Shown in pieces: positions 53,846-62,428 of a stretch of 64,000 nucleotides of DNA. The stretch covers positions 65,564,148 through 65,628,147 of the forward strand of contig CM062296.1 of NCBI GenBank assembly GCA_031216915.1, read 5' to 3'. A program made the position numbers and the translations under genes. The notes under the pieces were generated by a model, which made no database searches, was not told where the DNA came from, and was given only the letters and a program-made list of their open reading frames with translations. Within the stretch, counting starts at the first letter, position 1. Each line of letters starts with the position of its first letter. Source of the stretch: Pictodentalium vernedei (Eukaryota > Mollusca > Scaphopoda > Dentaliida > Dentaliidae).

Positions 53846-54988
53846 TACGTGTGGGATCAACTGCTCTTAGTATATGAGTTAAGTTCGTATATGAGTTCCA
53901 AAACATGCAATATTGGACAGAATGTCGATGCAAAGCCTCGCCGTGTTTCCCTTTTTATTTTTTTATTCACTGAGATAGTTCCGTCGCTGGTTTCCGGATG
54001 AATTTGTCATGGACCGCTCCAATGTACACAGACAGAAAAATCTTCTTTCCAGGTTGAAAACGGCAGCTGGTACTGTGGAAAACCAAAGCACGATATTGCA
54101 ATAGGTTGTGGCTTAATACACAATCATGGTGGGGTTATTTTCCACCCAACAACTATTCCTCAATGAATTCGTAATACTCGGCCTTTGGTGAACAAAAATG
54201 GGAGTTGGGTGATGAACGTTGTTAAAACAATAAAACTGATTGCATTCGGCAGTAACGTAGTTATTAGTGTGCCCGGTCACCCCCATAAAATATTCACGCT
54301 TCCCCAAATTTTTAACCCTTTGTCACATTTTCATAAAATTTCACACGTCTCCTAATGCAGGCTTACCAAGTGCTGGAATACACGACAAGGCCTTATTTAA
54401 TTTGCAATAAAATGCAGAACCATTCTTATGACATCTAGACCATATTCAAATGGAACACACACGTCCAGCTTCAGTGCAATAGATAGAATCTACATGTAAA
54501 TGTACTATAATGAGTAGATTCACAGAATGGAGGAGTTCCTGCGATTAACCATATGAAATATATCAGATATGGTGATACAGTTGAAACTAGAAGTCCTGTC
54601 ACAATTAGCGCAGAAATGCTTGTCAGTGAATGCGCTTCTCACTGCAGAAGAATTGAATAGCGTGAAATACACAAGAGCATTTGAGCTGTGCAATACAAAA
54701 TATAATGCGCTATTAGCGAGATCGGTATCACGAACTGAACTGATCAAAAGGAAAGAAAATATTGAGACTACAGTATATGGAGGTCGATTACTACTAAATC
54801 GCTGTGGGGTAGATTTTTTACTTCGTAATTATTTACAAGTTCTGATGCCAAAACCACAAGAAACACTTGGAGACTCCAGTCACACGAACCACCGGGCTTG
54901 GGCCTTGTGATGAAAGTATGAAGGTGTTTCGTGTGCTGTTATGAAGAATTGTAAATACGTTTTGAGTGGAGAATATATGACGCTGCGG

Positions 54989-55242
54989 TTAACCCTTTAC
55001 CTAACAAGAAAAGCAGACGACACTTGCAAACAAAATTCTTGAATAACTAATTTGTTTCATCTTTTGTCTGAAAAACATAGGTTATGACCCCTCATTGGAA
55101 CGAGCTCGACGAGCTCGTTCCAAAGAGGGATCATAATCTATGTTTTTTGAGACAAAAATGAAAAAAAAATAATGAAAATTAATTGGCGATTTTTGTGAAT
55201 AGCGCGGACCGGTTTTGAACGTTACGTTGGATAAAGGGTTAA
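54989..55242. mobile_element. piggyBac-like palindromic MITE, copy 2 (complete)
   Basis: Ends TTAACCCTTTACCTAAC and GTTGGATAAAGGGTTAA are complementary at 15 of 17 positions and include TTAA at both extremes. The core is a palindrome centred at 55109 (CGAGCTCG-A-CGAGCTCG) with AAACATAGGTTATGACCCC in the left arm. 254 bp, non-coding. Confidence 0.85.
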
Positions 55243-55332
55243 GTAGTAACTCAGACTCTTCGTGCTGTATATGCAGTCGAATTTTAATATATATTTACGT
55301 CATTACAGGTTAGGAATGATGTTAATGATCTA

Positions 55333-55634
55333 CAGTTAAAACTAGAAGTCCTGTCATGAAATGCGCACAAATAGTACGTCGATCCGCGCGTTATGACCGT
55401 AGTAATGCGATCAAATTATGTACATTTGGCCTGTGCACAAGCAATGTTTCAGCCAATGGACCTCCGGGTAACCCGGAGGTCCATTGGCAGAAACATTGCC
55501 TGTGTTTGCTATGAGTAACCAGGATAACCTGCCGTGCTTTGGGTGCCATTCGGTATGGCAATTGCGCGCAATTCCTATGCGCAATTAAGCCTAGATAAGC
55601 GCACCATTCCTGACAGGACTTCTAGCTTTAACTG
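55333..55634. mobile_element. mariner-like MITE, copy B
   Basis: CAGTTAAAACTAGAAGTCC and GGACTTCTAGCTTTAACTG ends are flanked by TA (55331-55332, 55635-55636). The interior includes a palindromic block around CCTCCGGGTAACCCGGAGG (about 55466-55484) with TGTTTC.GCCAATGGACC arms. It shares CCTGTGCACA, CCAATGGACC and GCGCGCAATT segments with copy A. 302 bp, non-coding. Confidence 0.87.
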
Positions 55635-55889
55635 TATATTTTCTAATATAGAATTATCCAGTGCTGGGAGCGCTGTTTTTCTACAGGAATTGAGTTACGC
55701 TTATGGTGCAGTTTGATGGGGATAAAAGTTCACTTACTCAGCGCCCTATTACTTCAAAATAGTGCACAATGCAATGACAGAACTTCGAGTTTCAACTGTA
55801 CGTCAACAGGACACCCGTGTGCACAGGGCTTACAAATCAATAAATGGGAGGTATTTAATCCGAATTGTCTTTCCCACAATGCAACCTAG

Positions 55890-56130
55890 AATTGAACCAA
55901 TGGTTTGTCAAATAAGATTGAATTGTTTAAATTTCTGGTGCCACAATGGAAAGATTTGGTGCCGGAAATCTCTATTAAATTTAATGAAATTTGGATTCCA
56001 ATTTTCAGACGATGAATGCTTAGGAAATGGTGAGGCAAACGCGTTTGATATTTCATTCTTCGGTGTAATAAGTGTGTTGTAAAAGTCGAGGTCTTCTTCG
56101 TTTGAATCCGTTTCTTTACCTTCAATTTTC
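55890..56130 (-). pseudogene. LINE ORF2 fragment
   Basis: Minus-strand DNA near 56020-55970 (AAGCATTCATCGTCTGAAAA) matches the ORF2 region just before RT in the full-length LINEs, whose residues read KHSSSENSNPEF; here KHSSSENWNPNF. Frame is lost within about 200 bp. Confidence 0.65.
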
Positions 56131-56395
56131 TAAATCATTTTCCTGCTTTTGTTGATGGGTGCGTGTTGGTTGTGTTTAGAAACATAATTTTCTCAAGAAC
56201 TATTCTTTTTTTATAAGTCGTGTTGTCTTTTCCCGATGTAAACATAGTTTATCCACATTAAAATGCTATACTTGGTCATCGCTTTCATCAATTTTCTTCC
56301 GCGACATGCATTTAGCACGAACAGTTGGGGAGGTGTCCCAGTTTGCCTTTTCAAAGTTACATTGATGCACTCCACCACTGTTCACCGGAACCATG

Positions 56396-56502
56396 ATCTG
56401 TAGTACAAATCGAAAGTAGCCACTCCCACAAACTTGGTCTACCACTTTCCAAGTGGTAGACTAAGTTTGTGGGAGTGGCCACTTTCAATTTGTACTACAG
56501 AT
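56396..56502. mobile_element. Palindromic MITE-like element (107 bp)
   Basis: Arms ATCTGTAGTACAAATCGAAA... and ...TTTCAATTTGTACTACAGAT are 52 bp near-complements with a 3-base centre between CCACTT and AAGTGG. No coding capacity. Confidence 0.85.
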
Positions 56503-56770
56503 ATAAGGACATGAAATAGTTAGATCAATTGTCGAATATGAACAGGAAGCGGGGTACAGGTAAGCATCTGACCCATCACTGAACAAACACAAGTCATAGT
56601 TTGTAATAAGCTCTTCTACTGTTTTATTGTTTTACCTTTTAAATCTTCTTTGCTGCGGGAATCCCCCAGAAGTGCTACGAGGGTTGAAGTCATTCAACAA
56701 ATTATATGGAATGGGTGCTGATGAATCAATTGCTCAGTATATTTCAGCTGCTGGGTTTAATTCGGGGAAA

Positions 56771-57129
56771 ATTATTTATTTATTTATTGGTGTTTAAGAT
56801 CACATACTTATGCACAATGGCTAATCATGACCGTGACAGTTTTACGGGTGGAGGAATCCGGAGTACCCGGAGAGAACCACCGAACATCGTCGAGCAGCTG
56901 CCAGCTCCCCAACATCGTAACTCCGCACTACAGCACAGACAGGGTTGGATTGGTTGAAGACATGCGCACCATCGACGTGCAGTACGCCTTAGTACACGGC
57001 TTCATCGTCCCTCCATGTGGATAATCAGGATTACGTGCCTTGCCCAAGGACACAACGCGGGAGTCCGAATCGATCGCTCAGACGGTCACCCATCCGAGGA
57101 CTAACCGGACTCGACGTTGCTTAACTTCG
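56771..57129 (-). mobile_element. 5S rRNA-headed SINE (SINE3-like)
   Basis: On the minus strand the head (57129 to about 57065) reads GTTAAGCAACGTCGAGTCCG, then GTTAGTCCTCGGATGGGTGA and CCGTCTGAGCG. This is the 3' half of 5S rRNA with its internal promoter region. The body then follows the tRNA-headed SINE of 17.3 kb (GTGTCCTTGGGCAAGGCACG, GGGACGATGAAGCCGTG, CGCACCATCGACGTGC-like blocks, TAAAACTGTCACGGTCATG) and ends in CACCAATAAATAAATAAATA. Target duplications ATTCGGGGAAA (56760-56770 and 57130-57140) are perfect. Confidence 0.9.
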
Positions 57130-57199
57130 ATTCGGGGAAATGGAAATGTCAATAAGGTCGTTTTAACTGAGACAGGCGACCCTCGAACATAAAGTTCAT

Positions 57200-58055
57200 T
57201 TTCGTCTTCCAAGGCATCATGCGAAGCAGAATGCTTAAAACCGGCATGATCTTATGTTATTATTTGTTCCACCGTGAGAAGAATGCAGGCGTCGTTTTGT
57301 CGATAAGGCGTCATCGATGCATTCGCCGGCTGGCATATACTCGATTCCTTCAAATAGGTTGCTCAAAGCAACATTCTGAAAGCGTTTTGGTATTCGGTCT
57401 GATCCTATCGTCTGTTTCTCTTTTTCTTTATTTTTTTGATCTCTACCTTGTCCCCGTCTCTGACTCTGACTAAGACTGGAATATTTTGTTCTGATCTGGT
57501 TTTGGTTTGTTTGGATCATCTCTCCGTTGTGGTTTTAGGATTTTTTTTATGTTTTCTTCCAATTTAAGGATGTTGCTATTATTGTTTTTCCCCTGTTGTT
57601 GTTTGGGCAGTTGATGTTGTTTGGGTTGACTCTGGTTCTGCTTGATCTTGGTAAATGGCTGTACCAGAATCGGAAATGCGCCTTCTAGCTGTGTGCATTG
57701 TGTCTGGCGTTCTCGTGACGTTGTTTGTAACTTTTGTGATAAATTCGAATTATGGAATGAAACGAATGTAGTCGGGCTAGACATTGATGACACAATATGT
57801 CTGGTCAATTTGAATCTGATCTGTCTTTCACACTTTACTTTTTGTATTGTTTTGTTTTCTTATTTCTTTCCATACAGGGCAATCTCGTGATGATGATATG
57901 CGATTGTCCTGTCAGTCGGGACATTTGACGGTATTGTTCATAAGTTGTTCTTCGTGTTTTCTGACCACGACTGTGGGAGATCGCTTGGCCTTGCCATGCG
58001 TCTTTACTGTGTTCAGATTCTTTAGATCAGAAATATCGCAGTGGATTTGGTATCA
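57200..58055 (-). pseudogene. LINE ORF1 fragment, decayed
   Basis: Minus-strand translations give GQAISH-like and IPNPLRYF segments from the zinc-knuckle region (about 58050-57950), a polar stretch, then KNKEKEKQTIGSDRIPKRFQ and LSNLFEGIEYMPAGECIDD (about 57430-57300), matching the C-terminal third of ORF1. Several frame changes and substituted cysteines mark it as dead. It begins abruptly at the first knuckle. Confidence 0.75.
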
Positions 58056-58597
58056 ATAAATCCACCTTTTTACTTTTGAATAACCTTTTTGTAGATTTCG
58101 GTGGCGAAGAAGAGTTGAATGTGAAAATATATGTATTAGTCCGTAATGTTAGTTTTTATTTTTATGCGTCTTACAGCTGCAAAACATCATGTGATCCCAT
58201 TTCTTCCTTAATACTGAGTTATCCAATGGCTAATTCACGGGTTCGAATAACACCTCTTGATTAAATGTCCCCTGGGCGCACGTAGTTATTTCTATGTTGA
58301 AAAAGTTGTTTTGTAAACAGGGCCAAAGATTGAGTTTCCCTGTCAAGTTCAATTAGTAGTCCACCTGACCTCATATTTTATTTTATCATATGACTCGTCC
58401 GTTTTGTTCACATTAAAACATTTGATATTTTGTTTTCATATTAATCAGTGATAAATAAAGCTTTCCGTCAATTTCATTGGTCAATTTCAAAACTGGACAA
58501 TTTGATTGGCTAAACAAAATACAACTGGGTCACATTTGCATAATTTCAGAAGGGAGAATTTACGTTATCTGTCCTATTTATGGTGGGTTATATTGTA
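58056..58597. other. No recognised feature
   Basis: AT-rich, non-coding by inspection. Confidence 0.4.
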
Positions 58598-58817
58598 TTA
58601 ATTTTTTACCTACAAGAAAAACGCCATTCATTTTTGTTTATATTTTCACTTTTTGCTTGCAAAACATAGGTTATGACCCCTCATTGGAACGAGCTCGACG
58701 AGCTCGTTCCAATGAGGGGTCATAACCTATGTTTTGGAAGCAAAAATGATTTTTTTTAGTTATACGAGTATGTTTTTTCCAAGTGCCGTCTGCAACTCAA
58801 GTTAGGTGATGGGTTAA
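58598..58817. mobile_element. piggyBac-like palindromic MITE, copy 3
   Basis: TTAATTTTTTACCTAC and GTTAGGTGATGGGTTAA ends resemble those of copy 2, with TTAA on both sides. The core palindrome (about 58650-58748, centre 58698) has arms of about 47 bp with one or two mismatches and a 1-base spacer. 220 bp, non-coding. Confidence 0.8.
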
Positions 58818-58867
58818 AAAGGCATGCTAAGTGGCTAATTTGTGCGTGTGTGTGTCATATGATAAAT

Positions 58868-59022
58868 AGAATATGAAATGAGTGTTTTTCTCATATAATA
58901 TTTATGAAACTCGTCCGAATTTTCCGTTTGGGCTCGCCAGTGGCTCGCCAAATCGGAAAATTCTTAGACTACTTTCATCAATATTATATATATTATATGA
59001 GAAAAACACTCATTCCATATCC
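58868..59022. mobile_element. Palindromic MITE-like element (155 bp)
   Basis: ATGAGTGTTTTTCTCATAT-type arms pair with ATATGAGAAAAACACTCAT. A second inner stem (CCGAATTTTCCG with CGGAAAATTC) surrounds a GGCTCGCCAGTGGCTCGCC centre. Confidence 0.8.
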
Positions 59023-59556
59023 TCTATATCTTTCATTGTATCAGTAATACTCTGATTTAACTTTTTTTATTATAGACGGGTTGAGTTTAGGGATCGGCCT
59101 TTCTGGATCTATTGCAAATATATTGATGTATCTGGGCCAGTCATTACTTGATTTTGTAATCTGAATTACGTTGTCAGAGTCGCTATCGACATTTGCCATG
59201 TCATAACGTTTTTTTTTTAATTTTTGTGGTTTGGTTAGCCTTCGTATATTTATTTCATCATTCCACGCCTCACACCGTTACTCTAAGCCCAACTTTGGGG
59301 ATTTTGTTGCAGGTATACGGCAAACAGCACTAGGAGTTCATGGAAAGCATACTCGACCAGGGTGATGCATACACAAATTGCTGACCGACTGACCCGCCGA
59401 GTGTTGGTGGTGCCACGTCTTCAGAAGTTTGTCAGCCAACCAAATGTATTGTGATACTAGTGCAATGCAAATTGCCACTCACAACTAAACCATAGTATGC
59501 AATAAAAGGACCATGTTAAAAAAATGCGAAATTCGTTAAAAGTCAATATCAATATA
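59023..59556. other. No recognised feature
   Basis: Nothing supportable between the palindromic element and the Polinton remnant. Confidence 0.4.
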
Positions 59557-60987
59557 AGTAGGAAGAAGTGGGGGATACAAGGACACTTTTCTCGAAAAAA
59601 TGTACATGTACACGTACACGTACATGTACCCATAGGATTCAGTGTTAAAATGTATAAAACGTTTTTTGTACATTTTGTCCCAGAAGCCCCACAAGAAGCT
59701 TATCGTGTCCTAGACGGTTCAAACAGCCGTTGGCGAACGAGTGCGAATTCAGCAGAATTCGCACAGAAGGAAAAATCTACGAAAAATCGAAGAAATCGAC
59801 CTAAAAGTCGTCTCGACGTTCGCCATCGTGGGTTAGACCTTTCAATCTATCGTTGGCGAACCCCGGCAAAACCCTTTGGGGATTCTGGGACAGCATAAAA
59901 ATGCGTTTTGGGGACTCTGGGACACAAAGTTCGAAATCACGTTCCAGACGGCGGTGGGTGTGATCCGATTGGTAAAAACGATTGGGAATTCTAGGACAGG
60001 AAAATCGATCCTAAAATTTTTTCCCAACATTCGCCAACGGTCGATTGAACCGTCTAACTCACGATGACCAACTAGTGCGGATTTCAGGACAGCAAAACAT
60101 AAAAAATTAAGAAACGTCAAAAATTAGAACTGAGGGAAATTGTCTCTCCACATTTGCCATCGCAGTCTAGATGGCGGTGCGATCGATCACGGAGGAACCA
60201 GTGGAGGGAACAGATGAAAATATTAAATCGTTACGAGTTTTGAAGTAAATCGTAATAGATTAGTTTTGTGGAGTTTCAATCTCGCACTCAGTGTAAATGA
60301 ATGGTTTTTCATTCAATAAAATCAAATGGTGAAATTGCGTTCCACTTAGATGGGTTTTAAAAGAGATAAATTGAGTTTTAATAGACTACAATAATGTTCA
60401 CTTGCATCTCGGTTCTAGAAACATCAATAAAACACCTTTTGACGAGACACTCTTCTCCATTATTTCCTATTCACAAAAAGTGCATACTTTTGAAGACGTG
60501 TTAATTGGGAAATTATGTTGTTACTTGGAACAGTATTTTGCTTTTTTGGTGGCATGGAATTCTGTTTTAAACTCATTTTATGAATGAAAATAAAATCAGT
60601 TTCAAAATGCTTTGAACTCTAATTCTTTCTGATTTAATGTGTTTGAAAACGTTGTATTTTATCAATGTATTGAGATTTGAATTATTCGAGTTTTCTCCAT
60701 GGTGAGAATAATCGCTGATGCGATCTTTAGCACATTTGAGTGCAATGCATTTTATCAATGGTTTTATTTTGAGAATGACTCGAAGTGTGAGGATATGTTT
60801 TAATCTGAAAATTGTTTTGTTACTTCAAACGGTATTTTGCTTTTTTTTGACGTGAACTCTGTTTAAACCATCTTATGAATAAAAATGAACCGGTTTCAAA
60901 TGATTAAGTAATTTCTTTCAATCTAACGTGTTTTGAAATGATGTTATTTGAAATTTTAACTGATATATTTTACCAGGTTCAAGGGAA

Positions 60988-61301
60988 AATTTTTTACAAG
61001 ATTTTTCAACTCTTGTTTTTCAACAGAAACAATTTCCATGTAAAAATATAGAAGAAATACTGTTGCTCTATGCGTGAGAACTAATGCAGTTTTAACCTAA
61101 ATATTACACGATATTCTAGGAGTATAATCTTTTCCATATTTTTCTTTTTTGTAAAAGAAATTCTCTCTCGAGAAATTTTTTAAAAGATTTTTCAACTCTT
61201 GTTTTTCGACCGAAACGATTTCCGTGTAAAAATACAGAAGAAATACTGTTGCTCTATGCGTGAGTACTAATGCAGTTTTAACCTAAATATTACGCGATAA
61301 G
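60988..61301. repeat. Direct repeat of about 128 bp in the Polinton remnant spacer
   Basis: GATTTTTCAACTCTTGTTTT with ATACTGTTGCTCTATGCGTG and GCAGTTTTAACCTAAATATT occurs at about 60988-61117 and again at 61175-61301. It parallels the tandem repeat in the equivalent spacer of the first Polinton, but the unit sequence is unrelated by eye. Confidence 0.85.
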
Positions 61302-61648
61302 TTTTATTTTGAGAATGAGACTAAGTGTGAGGAAAATAACTGTCTATGTGATTTAACACATTTGAAACGTTGTATTTATAGGTGTTTATTTGAGACTAAC
61401 TCTAAGTTTCTCATTGTCAGAAATAACCGTTGATGTGATTTAATGTGTTTGAAGTGACGCATTATTGAGGTTTCATTTGTAAATGTTTTTTTCTTTTTCT
61501 TTCCAACTGGTGTTAGTTATATATATTAAAGACATAAAATTTTATTTATTTAAAAACATACAAAATAACTACATTTAATTTTGAGAATAATGAAATAACT
61601 GACGTTACCCCACTCTAAAAAGAAACATTAATAATCGAGAGAACAAAA

Positions 61649-62428
61649 ATGTTTCTACACATCAAAGATTCCAAGCGAAGAGACAAACTTCTTGACGAAT
61701 ATAAACGTGTCAAGAAGAGTATTCGATCAGCCGACAGAAACAGACGATTGGGAGAGATGGAATTAAGATGAGAGACCACCAAACTATTCAAACCTGTGAC
61801 GGAGGTTCAGGAACGAAGCAAGAAGGAGATCATTGAAGAACTTAGACCTATAAAAGAGAGTTTGTTTGAGAACGGGTTCGTTGCCTGATAGTTGTACAAG
61901 GCAGTTTCTCTTTCAAAGATCTTCACCGGATTACGTTCCCATGAGAATCGAAACTGATGTGAGTGAGAGCAATGATACAGCTTCAACTATTATCACTAGT
62001 AATGTTGCATCGTCCGTGGATGGTGGTGAGAGAGAGATGTTGTATGGAATTTGCGAGGATTCGAGCAGTAGGAAATTCGTGGGTGATACTGAAGTGGAAA
62101 TGGATGATGATGATTTAATCGTCGGTTCGAATAGGTATGAAATAACTGATGGACTGTGCCAATTGCTCCTTTACTACAAGCCTAGAGATAACTTGGATCA
62201 GGATTTCGACAATTATGGCAATATTCTGATTCAGACCTATGCCATGAAGAGGAATAACAATGCCAGAGAGACGAGACCCAAGGCTAACAGAGGGTACAAG
62301 TGGACGATGGAGGTGGAACCAATATGAGATATGAATAAGAAATTCATCGAAGAAGTGACAGGAAAGTGAGTGACAACCACTTTTCTTCCGAGCGATTCCA
62401 ACGTTCTGTTCGAGAAATTGCAATTGTT
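61649..62428 (+). pseudogene. Polinton coiled-coil gene, remnant copy
   Basis: Homologous to the 34230-35036 gene: shared RVK.SIRSADR.RRLGEMEL, SPDYVPM.IETDVSES, GDTEV.EDDD.LIVGSNRYE and NARETRPK.NRG segments. The region is broken and is cut by the LINE at 62429. Confidence 0.8.

Larger units (their letters stand above)
54578..55798. mobile_element. mariner-like element C, host to two other MITEs
   Basis: The terminal repeats CAGTTGAAACTAGAAGTCC and GAACTTCGAGTTTCAACTG are complementary with TA on both outer sides (54576-54577, 55799-55800). The 1.2 kb interior contains a complete piggyBac-like palindromic MITE (54989-55242) and mariner-like MITE copy B (55333-55634). Without them about 660 bp remain, with an open stretch at 54569-54910 that begins inside the terminal repeat and has no recognisable domain. 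No transposase is visible. Confidence 0.75.
59557..62428 (+). mobile_element. Second Polinton remnant, one end only
   Basis: It begins AGTAGG at 59557 like the left end of the 21.4 kb Polinton. Shared terminal-repeat blocks follow (GTACATGTACACGTAC, CCATAGGATTCAGTGTTAAA, GGCGAAC and GATCCGATTGG-like segments, to about 60250), then a long AT-rich spacer and the start of the coiled-coil gene (61649 on). The order mirrors the right end of the first Polinton read backwards. The element is broken and truncated, and LINE copy 3 is inserted at 62429. It is more diverged and so probably older than the first; whatever lies beyond the LINE is outside the window. Confidence 0.8.

Noticed and set aside
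57065-57129. Genuine 5S rRNA gene
   Set aside because: Only the 3' half is present, with substitutions, and it continues into a SINE body with tail and target duplications.
59524-59898. 124-residue plus-strand frame
   Set aside because: It covers the terminal repeat of the Polinton remnant; the composition reflects repeated short motifs, not a protein.
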